DNA from: Oscheius onirici | Lineage: Eukaryota; Nematoda; Chromadorea; Rhabditida; Rhabditidae | Assembly (NCBI GenBank): GCA_932521025.1 | Contig: OW051473.1 | Coordinates: 3,348,001 to 3,412,000, forward strand | Length of the DNA: 64,000 nt | Direction: 5' to 3' | Shown here: positions 13,618-25,301 of the stretch, piece by piece | Position numbering within the stretch: position 1 is the stretch's first letter | Layout: the number at the start of each line of letters is the position of its first letter | Position numbers and translations under genes: made by a program | The notes under the pieces: model-generated | Database searches by the model: none | What the model was told of the DNA's origin: nothing | The model's input: only the letters and a program-made list of their open reading frames with translations

Positions 13618-16600
13618 AACACCTGAAGATAGACGAGCATGAAAAAGCTGAGGGCATGGGGTGAGCTTCCGACAGAAAAATGAACCAGCTGTTCAGCGAG
13701 GAAGACTGTGACGTCAGGGTTACCTTTCGGACACCAAGGAGGAACATGCGCTCAAATTAGAAACACTGGGTGTAAATCTGAGGTTGAGTTCAAAAGTGAA
13801 AGACGATCAAAGTTTATATGAGGAAGCATAATGGTAAGAACAGGCTATAAACGAAAATTTGCACATGTTTTGACTCGGAGGCCATCTGGCATCGCAAACT
13901 CGAGATCTTCGAGTCTCAGGAGTTTTACACGTGACCGTCTGAAACGTGCAACTGATGCTGGAATATTATTGTAGTAGTCGTTATTCGGTATATAAGACTC
14001 TTTGAATCCGAAAATCTGTAAGCAGAGTATCTTCATCGCAGAGTACTTTTGGAGCAGTCGATCGCATCGCAGTAGAATAGAACGATCTTAAAACAAAATT
14101 TTATTTGTCCAATAAACGTTATTTAAAATCAAAAATTTCAGAAAGGGTTATTTGTTTTGGATTCAATTGTGCTTTTCAGAGAGTATTTCGCTGGTATATT
14201 TATCGTATCTCGATGGAACGACTATTCAGACAGACCACCCATGTGACGTTGCGTAACCTTCTGCTTCTTGCAGCGAAAACAACATATTGTTTCTTTATTG
14301 ACCTTGGTCTAATTGTGTATAGTTATCATGTTGGGAACGAGTCCATGTAACTGTTTTGAGTTATTCGACACGGGCTTTATTTACCCGGGCCGCACACGGC
14401 AGTGGCATCAGTACACACTACGTTATCTCCAATCACCTTGCCCAAAACGTATATGTAAAACGCCCATATTTGGTCTCAGTCGCTGACAAAATCTGTATCT
14501 GCCAATGATGTCTCACACGTCAGTGTCAGGTGCTGGTTTCACTTTTCTAGCTGATTGCTTTCCGGCCACTTTTTGCGTGGCGGCAGGCTTGTTTTGTGAA
14601 AAAGTCTCGTTTCTCACTGTCTGTTTCTCAGATGACTGTCCTTCCCAGTTTAAGCATCACTCGTAACATTTAACTTCTTTATGTTTTTGCGGTAGTCAGC
14701 TTTAAGCGTTTGTTTGCTAATCCCCGTAGCGTTTCTTGTGCTGTCTGTCGATTGAAAGTCTGTGATCGGGTGACCGCAGTAAGACGAAGAGGGTGTTTGA
14801 GTAACCGAAGGTGACTTCCGACGCAGGCAGCAGCCTAAGACTTGCAGCAAATAGCTGCTTTCTTTCGTTCCGTTCACATTCATTCGCTGTTTGATTACTA
14901 GCCTCCGTAGGGTGCGTCCCCCATTCAATGTACCAGTTTTGCACAACCTCACCGGCCTCTGCTTCCACTCATCTCACGCGTACCGTCAAAAAACCAACCC
15001 GCTAAGCGGATGTCTGTTCACAGACCTAATTTCCTGCCTTTCTTTTAGTTAACCTTAATATCTTTTTTTATTTACGCTCTCCGCCATCAGAATTCTTAGA
15101 TTTCACGTTTGCACGACGCGCTGCTGTCCTAGACTCACATGCTAATCCACTTTTCCGCACACGAAATGTCCTGTTGTCTGTCCAGGTTGGCGCCAAGTGT
15201 TTTCTAACTTTATGATAGTGCGTTTGAGGTTGACTATTTCAATATCGTCCTGCAATTAATGAACTTTGCTTAAGGCAAAAACTGAGGCCTATCGAAAGAT
15301 AGCTCAAACTGCCTGCAAGCCATTTTGCTCTCAGCTACGTTCAAACAAAAACATTTCCTTTCTCTGAATACACTTCAAAAAAAAATTCTCTGAACACACG
15401 TCAATGACAATCGACGTTTTTGTTACTACCCCAAACTAGCTTACAATTATATACATTATCAACAATGGTGTTAACTCTTTGTTTATTTGCTTTGTGTGAA
15501 AGACCCTTTCGACTGCCGATTTAAGCCAACTTGTCCCGCTATTGTGTCTACCCGGAACAATTGACAATTACGTGCCCGTGGCGTGAAATCACAACAGGTA
15601 GACAGAAGGGACACATTTCCTACTGACACGATTCCATATCTGTTGCGGCCTCCAAGAGCACAATAGACAACTTTTTATATGTCGACTAAGCAAATAATGA
15701 CCTCGGCCTCGAGAGCGGTGTCCGCAACCGATTCCCTCTTTCTCTGTGGACCCACACCAGAATATCCGGTAGCTGGTTTCTCTACTGTCCGCACTCTCTT
15801 CGTAGGGCGCAGACGACGGACACACGTTTAGCTTTTTACTATAGACGTTGGACACTTTTCTTTTATTGGCATTACTGGCACATGAATATCTCATTGGAAG
15901 AACGCGCGATGGGATCGACCTTGAGCGTAAGACGCTAACTACCCAAGGTCGCGCTCGCAAACTGAATTCTCTTCCAGCTCATCCCTTCACATCCAGCACA
16001 CCTTTTGCGCGCGGTTTACTGACGGGATACATCGTTATATTTTGATAACCTTGACTTGAAACAGGTTTTAAGTGGTCAGTGTGTCCAAGCGCACTTTTTT
16101 CGCCACGCAACGTGGTCAAACCTGTAAGATTACCTGTCGACTGCAGGTTCAAGAGTTCTGGTTCCCCTTTGATGTTGAGTGGTTCAACCGGATACACACT
16201 TGTTGCAAGAGCGAACCAGCTGATTCATTGAACAGTGCCTCGGGGTATTCTTTTTCCGCGTTACAGTCGGGAAATAAAGGGTAGTTAAGGGGGTAAACGC
16301 TTTAGTTTTCTTTTGTTAATGGAACTGTTTAAAGAAACTAGTCCTTAAAATGTTCCTTTGGCTTTTCTTGTCATCCGAAAAAGACAGCGACAATAATCCT
16401 TTGTGATACGAATCGAGCTAGTGATTCTTTATCAGCCAAAGATAGTATTCTTAATTCTTGTTCTAAAGCTGCCACGAAACGCGTTATTTTGCGGTCAAAG
16501 CTTTCAAAAGACATTGTTTTCACGCTTAACAAAAAGGTATCGCTTCGATAGAATCATTTCTTTTGGCACATGAGACCGACGATGTCAAATTTTTCACTCT

Positions 16601-17894
16601 TCCTCTCTGTTTTTCACCCATTAAGCCTAAAAAGGGCAGAGTGGTCTGGGATCAACCAGACAAAACCATTGTAATTTCTTTGAACTTGGTCCCATAAATC
16701 CTTGATACCTCCCAATCGCATCAATCAGTCTGATGCCTATTTCATTTGTTGGAGCTTTCCAAAGAGCGTCACAATCGCCATAGTAGTCGCCTTGCCACTT
16801 TTCTATTTGCTCGTCTGACGTACCCGAAGATCCTCACTGATTCACTGCGCGTATTCCTCCTGGAACAACTTTACTCGCACTCTCGATCACAGTCTCTTTT
16901 CCCAAGTTTTTTTTTGTTTTCTAGTGATCGCCACTGATGATGATTCAGAACCGGGACACTGATATCAATACGATCGAATATATAAGCGTGAACGGGCTGC
17001 ATAAAAGGGAACTCTGCTGCTTCGACATGATACTTTGTCTAGTGTGATAAAACGGCAGATCGTGTCCAGACTTTTCGATTTATTTAACTGTCCCTTTTTC
17101 TTATCTTCGAACTCGAGGGGCCCAAAAGTCGCCTATACTTTCCATTTCCTATTCTTCTTTCCCTTTCTCTCCACGAGCGGGATCGTTCCCATGACGGCTT
17201 GCTGCTGCGCAGATCTCAATGTGAATTGTCTTAATGTCTCTGTGACCTCGAAGCCCACACCCACATGATTCATTTCCTTCTGATAGTACGTAGCTGGTTT
17301 CTCTAGTCTTCTTTCTACTTACGGTACTTTTATGTGCCTGCCTATTGCAGTCTACATCAAGCTTTCTGGTCTTATCTGCGTTCTTTTCGTATTATTTGCT
17401 TTTCATTGACGTTTATAGCCAATAAGCTTCTTAGTTATCGTAAAGGTTCCTGCTGACCGTTGCAAAAACGCTTTGGAAGATTAGGTCTCTTCCTCCAGAG
17501 CCACTACCTTTTCGAAACAATTAAACTGTTGAGAAAGTACAATAGCGCGTGGGAGGATGATTAAAGGAAAAGAGTCAGCCGTTCTCACTAATAAGATAAC
17601 ACTCGGGCTCTTTTCCTCAAAACCTTATCATCATCCCTTGTGTAAGCTTGCCACCCTTGTCTCCATATTGATTTCATTTCACACCTGATGTTCCACACTT
17701 CTCCGCCGATATAGAAGCATGACCGGTCGCCGCTGTGGTATAATCCACTTAGCTAGTAGCTGTCGGCGGTTTATACCGTTCGCGCCCGCCGTTACTACTG
17801 TTTCGGCGCTTAGTCTATGCCATTTGTAAAGTACACCTTTACGTTCTCTCTTCTTTTACTATACTACATTCACTTTACGTATTTTTCAGTCAAA
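13618..17894. other. large intergenic region upstream of the MAP kinase
   Basis: About 4.3 kb without a convincing exon chain. Open stretches of 60-120 codons here lack family features. From about 15 kb the plus strand becomes markedly rich in pyrimidines, running up to the kinase gene. A TATA-like element (ATATATAAG) lies near 16977. The acceptor-like TTTTTCAG at 17882-17889, just before the kinase ATG, fits a spliced leader site or a 5' UTR intron. Confidence 0.5.
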
Positions 17895-19582
17895 ATGGCT
17901 CCATCTAAACCAGGATTCAATAGAGTCCTAGACGACTTGGCACGTCGTCAACTTCAACACGACTTCCAATTTGGAAGTGAGGCTTGCAGATACGAGCCTC
18001 AGAGGAACATTGGAGCAGGAGCATTTGGCATTGTGTGCGAAGCCATCGAGATGACAAGCAGACATTCAGTATGTTGACTTATGTGCCCGTTAAAAGACTG
18101 TACTCTAGGTTGCCATAAAGAAGATTGGGCACGCCTCAGCAACGCCAACTCTAGCCAGACGCACTTTACGGGAGATTAGGGTTTTGCGATACATTAAACA
18201 TCCAAACATCATAGCCCTCCAAGACATTTTTCGCACTCCCGGCCCACTAGGCATCAATGTATTTTTGGGTAAGAGAACCAAAAGAACAAACTGACAAAAA
18301 ATTTTCAGTGATGGAACTCATGGAAGGAAGCCTACATCATATAATTCACGGGACAACTGATCCACTCGAGGACGACCTCATCGCCCATTTCCTATTCCAG
18401 CTTCTCCGCGGACTTCGGGTAAGTAATCTTCGTTGATGTGTCATCTCTTTCGGAGGCGTTTCGTAAACTGGCGGGGGCAATGAAAATGACTAATCTGGAA
18501 AGTGGCTGATGATAAGAAAGTCGTAAACGATAGAAAAAGTTGTATGTTTCAGTACCTTCACTCTGCCGGAATTGCACATCGCGATTTGAAGCCATCAAAT
18601 CTTTTGATCAATAGCGATTGTACTCTTCGAATTGCTGATTTTGGAATGGCCAAGTTGGCCATGAAAGACCATATTGAAGAGGCTGAAGAACACTGTTTCT
18701 ACATGACACAACATGTTGCCACCCTTCCTTACAGGTTATTCCAATTTGGCGAAATGTTACGAAATAGCAATTTTCAGAGCTCCTGAACTTTTGTACGTGT
18801 TACCAGAACACTCTACTGCTGTCGACATGTGGGCAGTAGGATGCATTTTTGCCGAAATGTTTCTAAGAAGAGAACTCTTTCCCGGAAGAAGTGTATCGGG
18901 CCAGATCAAAATTATTTTATCCAAACTAGGAACTCCGTCCCAGGCAGTATGTTCAACGTGTTGCGAAACTAAGCAGATTTCTTCAGATGATTGACGAAAT
19001 TCGCTGCGAACGCACGAAACGTCTTATCGAAACGTCAGAATACAGAGAAATGGATTGGTCTGAAATTCTGCTCATTCGAGATCGAGAGGTAGTCTATCTT
19101 TCTTCGACAGTACCTTAATTTTTTTTTCTAGCTGGACTACGATGCCATCAATATGATCTCTCGCCTTTGCGTAGTAGACGTCGACGGACGAATGGACGTT
19201 CATCAAGCCGTGAATCATACTTTCATTCGAAAATACTACCCTGACATTCCAGCTGAACCAACCTGTCCCTTCCGAGTTTGTGCATTAAAAACAGCTGACT
19301 AACTTTGTTTTCCAGGTGAAGATGGACATGGCAGCGGTTGAGTCACTCAGTCACAAGGAACTAACGGAACTTTTGACAGTTGACGTCAGATCAGCAGAGT
19401 GCAAAATGTACACTGAGCATTCAGATGGTAAATTTTATTAAAACTTAAAAAGTACACACTTTTTAGGATCTAGTAGAGCCAACAACTCGGACTGCTCTTC
19501 ATCCTCCCCAGCCTCGTCAATTGAAGGAGAAAAACTATCGCACGACAGGGACGACAGCGGTGTCAACTTCACATTCATTTAA
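17895..19582 (+). CDS. divergent ERK5-like MAP kinase
   Basis: Nine exons: 17895-18068, 18109-18268, 18309-18418, 18553-18734, 18778-18946, 18987-19088, 19132-19275, 19316-19427 and 19467-19582. The kinase domain is complete: P-loop [15 protein letters not shown] lysine, catalytic loop [16 protein letters not shown], the APELL motif, and the MAPK insert ([20 protein letters not shown]). The DFGMA sequence, the insert and the C-lobe most resemble ERK5/BMK1; in C. elegans the ERK5-like kinases are MPK-2 and SMA-5. The dual-phosphorylation motif is not TEY: the segment reads [16 protein letters not shown], keeping the Thr but replacing the Tyr by His, and the TRWYR arginine is also lost. The tail is short and Ser/Asp-rich, without the long ERK5 transactivation region. 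It is expected to phosphorylate Ser/Thr-Pro sites, with altered activation. Confidence 0.88.
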
Positions 19583-19782
19583 CTAGTCAAATTCGTAGTG
19601 TTTGTATGACTTTTTTGCTCAACAAAAACCTATTGACGAATACTCCTGATGTATAAGTCATAGATATGTGTACGTGTCATCATTATCCCCTTGAAGCTGA
19701 TACAATGTCGGCATAATTTAGAGGGCAATGTCCTGTCCTGCAACCAATCACCTCCAGAACGCTAAATAATAAATTGATGCCT

Positions 19783-22700
19783 TTATAATTGTGATTGTTT
19801 GTACTCTCTTCGGAGTTTCTCTATTCTGAGATCGTTAATCAGCTGTGGAGGAACATCTTCCACACCATAGATGTACTTATTCCTCAGCATATCTCCAACA
19901 GCCGAATGGTCGTCTGCTGTCTCGTACTCCATCCCCAAAATGTTCTAAACAGTACGACGATAGACCATTTTTTTGCCGTAATACCTCAATACGGCGGGCT
20001 CTTTGAGAGTTATCAGGGACTCCGGTCCATTCGCTGTAATCGCCGTCATCAATTCTGAAATGTGTGATTTTAATGTGCAGCGAAACTGAAAACGGAAATC
20101 ATGCGCTCTAGGGAGGGCAAACTAAGCGATGATAACTTAAGGGAGGTCTAGACAAACCAACCGCTCGCTGATATCAGAATCGGACGAACTCAATAATTGA
20201 GCAACACTGGGTCATTTGTGAAAAGAACAAAGTTCGAAACATACATGTTGAGCGACGGTTCGTAGTAAGTCTCGGTCGGTGGCTGTGAATGTGTATTTGC
20301 AGCTTAAATCACAGTAATTATTTCTTCGCATTTGCCTACGTTTAATATCCGAAGTAGACCTCCTTCTTCTCTTCTTGGTAGCCTTGCTCTTCCTTCTCCA
20401 ACAAATCCCAATAAATAGCAAAAACAGGAACATGACAGCTCCTCCAAGAACGGCAGCAGTTAGTGGAAGTTCGCTCTCTTAATTGGAAATCTTCGATTAT
20501 CTTCTCTTAAGAGTTACCCATTGGTCCCAAGTGAACGCTTCCACTTGGAAGGCTTGAATCAAATGGTGGACGCAGGCTTCTTACTCTAATTTCCATCGGT
20601 TTAATGCCATCCTCTTGGAATCGGTATTGGGGATTCAATACTTCTCCCTATAGAAAATGAATAACAATATCAAAAATAACTGACCAATTCTTTGAAAGAG
20701 TTCCGTGAAGTTGCTCTCATTTCTATTTTGTAAGAGTGTGCATGTTCCACTGGAGTCCATTCAACAGCATTTCCATTGATATGAACATCGCTTGGAGGGT
20801 CAAGAGTGGAGCAAACTGAGTAAAACTTAAACGAAAATCTATCAAAGAGTACCTGATTTGGTAACGGTATCAGACAAAGAGCTTCCTTTCATATTTCGGC
20901 TTTCCACAAAGATATCGTAGGAGGTGAACAGAGCCAGATTTTGAAGAACTACTGATTCTGATGTCGTAGCTAACGTTTTGATCAGCGATTCTTGATCACT
21001 TTTATAGTGAACGACAAAAGTTTGAGAATGAGAACCGTCGAAACCTGAAACAAGAAAGTACAAGACCATAGATGCGGTTACCAGGAATCCATCTTACTTC
21101 GAGGCTTGACGAACTGAGACATTGCACACTCGTGATGTTAGATGGTTGAGGTCGTGTTCTCTGTTTTCAAGTTTCAGACAGCTAAAAAAATCTACCTCAA
21201 CAATTAGATTCGTTGGAGTTGAAATGGACGCCACGGAGTTTGAAACTACACACTCGTACAAGCCATGATCACTATGCGAAACTGTCTCGAAGCCCAACGA
21301 AGAAGTAGAGATTCTGGTCTGAACTTGTGATTTAAGTAGGCTTGGTTATTAAGCTACCTGATTATGCATCCAGTATACAATTGGAACAGGATCGCCGAAG
21401 CCTTCACAAGGGATATCCAGTGGAAGACCTTCTTTCACTCGGATTTCACTGGGAGGCTTTTGAGCAAACGTTGGAGGATCTGTTATTGTGCCACTGCCAT
21501 TACCTACAAGTACCCTACCGGCAACAATTACATGAGTTTCCACAGGTAGTCCTTCTCCAACTTCATTCTTTGCCACACATCTATAAATTCCTCCATCTCC
21601 TTCTTTTGCCTCAAAAATTTGGTATGCATCCTGAAAGATGGGTTATCCTTGTTCTTTTTGATTGTACTTGATCGTATGTTCCAACAAAATGTCCATTTTT
21701 TGTCCATGTGAAGGAATTTGCTGGAGGATTCGCTTCAACAGCACACGGCACTGTCCCATTTCTTCTGGTACCAAGCGAAACAACAGGTTTGTGTGTTTTC
21801 GACTGTTCGGGAATATCTGAAAACACGGATAGCTCAGTTCGTTTCAATAACCAATCCACGGTTTGACATTGACCTCGTTCATCTGGTAACTAATGCGTGT
21901 CGGCTGTCAAACAAGTCATACGACGCAATTTATTGTTTTTCACATTTTCTATTACGGTCAGTAAAAGTAAAAGCTTACAGTGGACATCCAGAAAAGCTGA
22001 AGTCTCGGAATGTTCTCCCTGAGAATTGGTCGCTTCACATCTATACCAGCCATTGTCGTCCTTGCGGACTTCTTTCAAAGAGAGGTCACCATTCTGAAAC
22101 CAATTAGAACCTAACACACATCCATACCTGAATTTCTGCTCTTAAGCCAATTGGCGTGGTCTTGATCGAACGATCTCGGAACGTCCAAGAGTACTGTATC
22201 GTATTCGGCTGAGAGCTAGCATGACAATGCCAAAAGACGTTAGATCCCTCTGTTATAGTCTTATTCTTCGGAATGTAATCAAACGATATTTTTTCTGAAC
22301 TTGATATGGGAAGAATTAAAAACACTCACTGGAGAACTTTAACTGAATGCTGGCCTGCTGACTGCCTTCGGCGTTTACAGCCAAGCACGTATACTCGCCT
22401 TGATCTTGAAGAGTTACGTTTGAAAGGTGAAGAACTGGGGATACACTAACAATGCGATCATTCTAAAGTCGTTGTTATGCTCGGATTCAACAACACATTT
22501 ACTTTCGTCCAGCTGATTTCTGGAGGTGGCGATCCGTCAACTTTACATTCGATGTAAAACTTGTCACCTTCTTTGACATACTCTGTCCAGCCTTCTTCTG
22601 GTGCGACAATTGTTGGGGCAACTGAATTTCAAGGTTTTATGAAGTGAGAAATTGTACCATTGACAACGAGACGAGTAGGGGAGCCATAAAGAGGTCTGGT

Positions 22701-25301
22701 AGGCTGTTTTGCAAACTTTGTCAGTGAACAGCTATACACTCCGGCATCCTCTCCAGATATTGCGTGTATTGTAAGTCCAAGTCCTGATCCACGGGCAATT
22801 TTACCTGAAAGTATGCTCTTTGTCAGATCAGAGCGGCGAAACCGCTGCTTTTTGCTTTTTCATGCAATGACATGTTTCTTCTTAGGTGGTCTGTCAAGTT
22901 TATGATAGTAAAAACAATATCGGCGCTCTTGCTTTCCCGGATATACTGTCCGCGTGGGTGGGGCGGATACTAGCGACCTTTCACCGCGATGCTATCGCCT
23001 TTGAACCAGTCGCAAGTCAACGGATTCGCGCTCAGTCTTTTCGCATGGCAGTTGCGGTTTATGTGTTTATTTTACTGCTGGTCACTACTTCAACTGCCGC
23101 TCTAAAGGTCCAATGCTGCCGTGATCGCGGGGTCACAGCCGGCTGCGCCAATCTGTTTTGTGACCCGCGCAAGCCCCCTGGAGATACCGATATGTCAGTT
23201 TCTCTTTCATTATTCGCGCGTTTTTTTGTTGTATCATTGTATCACTCGTAGCGACCATTTTTCAGTTACACTGCCTTTGAAGAGCCGAACTCTTGCAAGC
23301 CATTCCTTCCTGCCATCGCAACATGTCTTAGTGAGGGGCACGATGCATCCAATTGCTGCCAAGAAAAGGCAGAACGTCCCGATTTCAATGACTGTCTCGA
23401 AGTTTGCAAGGGGTCAGCCCGAACTGCTTTCGACTCCTGGAGTCGTTTCCAATCTTGCCTGACCATCAACATACCCCCAATGTACAAATGCATGATAGAA
23501 ACCTATCGGAGATCACCGTCTGCTCCCCTTGGCCTTCGAATTGTGTCGAAAACAAGTACGTCAGTTCGTCTAGAATGGGGTAAACCCGAAACAAACCCCT
23601 CACTGGTCACCAAGTACAAAATTATCTTTGCGGAGACGTCTGGTAGACGACTTTCTGAGATTGTGCACGAGTCAAGAGATACTGCGATTACTGTATCTAC
23701 TCTCCTGCCTGACAAGAAATACACTGCCTATGTTCTTGCGCAGGGAACTGGCTCTGAAGACCTTTCTCAACCATCCGACTACGTACAATTCTCAACGTCA
23801 CTCAGAGCACAGAACGAACCCGTGTTCTCGGAAACTGTAAAACTTTCAAGAGATGCGAAAACTGCTACCCTAGCATGCCACCTTCGACAAGGAGCCTTTC
23901 AAAATAGTAAGTTGATATGGGAACGAAAGGTAGGAACTATCATGATATGGTTAACCAATTTTTCAGGAAAAGGGAAACTTCAAAACGCTGGATGGACACC
24001 GTTTTACTATAACGACATATTCGGAAAAGATTGACGGGCTACATTACTACGTCTCAGCACTAGAGATCAAAAATTTGGAGCAGCCCGACTTTACCATCTA
24101 TCACTGTCATTTGGAGAATGAAAAGAATGATTTTGGAGAGGTTGGCAGTGTACAAGATATCGTTACAGAAAGATTTAGATCAAGTTACAAGTTCATTCGT
24201 TTGTGGAAACTGTTCCTGCTACCCCTCCCGAGTCCCCATTAGAATGTTGCTCCAAAGCAGTCACTCGACCCCAATGTCAGTCTGTTTGTTCCGGAACAGC
24301 AGGAGTCGGAAAAGACATCAAACCAGGTAGTCTTCTAGTATAAGCAAATGATCTCTTGTTTTACCAAGGACGCACGGGTGTGAAAACCAAATGATACTTT
24401 TCAGGAGCTTTTCTCCCGCAGTTCCGCTGTTTCGATGAATTCAATACTTTGATGAGATGTACACTACAAAACTTGAACAATGTGGGATGTTGCATAAGTC
24501 AGCAGGTGAGTCTTTAAGCTTGGTTAACTTCATTTCGCATTTCAGATTCCGTATCATTGTCTCGGAATGTGCGACAGCCGTTATATGTTAGGGAATATCT
24601 TCTTCTCTGACTGTGTTAACTATGTAAACAAGGTAACCCGTGCCTTAAACTCTCGGACAAAGCAGTTCAATTTAGGTTTTCGTTTGTCAAGAAGAACGAG
24701 TTAGAAATCTTCCCTACGCCGTATCATCCCTTAAAGTTAAATCAGAAAATGATGCGACAACTCTCGAATGGGAGCCGTCTATCGATGCCGAGGTTTGCAA
24801 CCAACTAACGACAAATCTGTGTTTTTCAGTTGTACCACGTGTACCATCGGAAACGAAAGGGAACCTGGGCAGGAGGCGCAACAACACAATCCAAAACAAT
24901 TACTGGCTTTGCAGATGAGGTTGCCTTATCCAATTCCCAAAAATGAGTTCTAATTAAGGTAGCTGTTTTGGCCGTCAACAAATTTGGCTTTTCGGGAGTT
25001 AGCAGAATGGCTTTGGTGGACAACAGATGGAGTAGTGCTTACGCGGTATAGAGAAGCAATGATTCAAATTTCTGTACAAAAAAATCCTTCTTTGCAATCA
25101 GTACAACGGGTAGTTTAATAAACTGTTAGTGATGCACTTACCTTGTAATGTTGGTGCAGCATGTCCTGCTTCTCTGCCGTATGCACTGAATATGAGCTTC
25201 TCGTTTTTCCTCCATTCTACTGCAAAGTTTGAATCATCTGGCGGATCAACTCCACAAGTGAGTGTTATTGCTTGACCTCTTCTTCCCCAGGTTGTTCGCA
25301 T
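19783..25301 (-). CDS. Turtle/IGSF9-type adhesion receptor (5 Ig, 2 FN3, TM)
   Basis: The exon chain reads leftward from 25142-25301 to the stop at 19783. Next exons include 22658-22804 and 22497-22621. Five Ig domains are visible by their Cys/Trp/YxC pattern: ITLTCGVDP with WRKNEK and GVYSCSL; FYIECKVDGSPPPEISW with GEYTCLAVNAEG; NVFWHCHASSQPN with GWYRCEATNSQG; GTVPCAVEANPPANSFTWTKN with GIYRCVAKN; and LPLDIPCEGFGDPVP with GLYECVVSN. Two FN3 domains follow (WIPGFDGSHSQTF; AVEWTPVEHAHSY), then a membrane helix (AVLGGAVMFLFLLFIGICW), a basic stop-transfer and a tail of about 140 residues. The order and the SWTK and EPGFDG-like blocks match Turtle/IGSF9, neuronal homophilic adhesion proteins. 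The signal-peptide exon must lie upstream of 25301 and was not found. The intron 22805-25141 contains another gene. Confidence 0.85.
23045..25051 (+). CDS. secreted DB-module/FN3/Ig protein (IGDB-like), nested
   Basis: It starts at 23045 with a signal peptide (MAVAVYVFILLLVTTSTAA) and ends at 25051. In order: a DB module (Cys-rich nematode domain: QCCRDRGVTAGC, CKPFLPAIATC, NCCQEK, DCLEVC, KCMIET); an FN3 domain (PLGLRIVSKTSTSVRLEWG); an Ig-like domain (ATLACHLRQ to IYHCHLEN); a second DB module (LECCSKAVTRPQCQSVC, CFDEFNTLMRC, GCCISQQIPYHC); and a final FN3 (TTLEWEPS to VAVLAVNKFGFSGV). This alternation of DB with Ig and FN3 is known from C. elegans IGDB-type proteins; secretion into extracellular matrix is inferred. 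There is no membrane segment. The whole gene, promoter region apart, sits inside a single intron of the opposite-strand Turtle-like gene. Confidence 0.87.

Noticed and set aside
14650-14968. Open frames of 83-100 codons on the minus strand
   Set aside because: Two frames overlap in the same place, the composition is random-like, and there is no homology or splice pattern.
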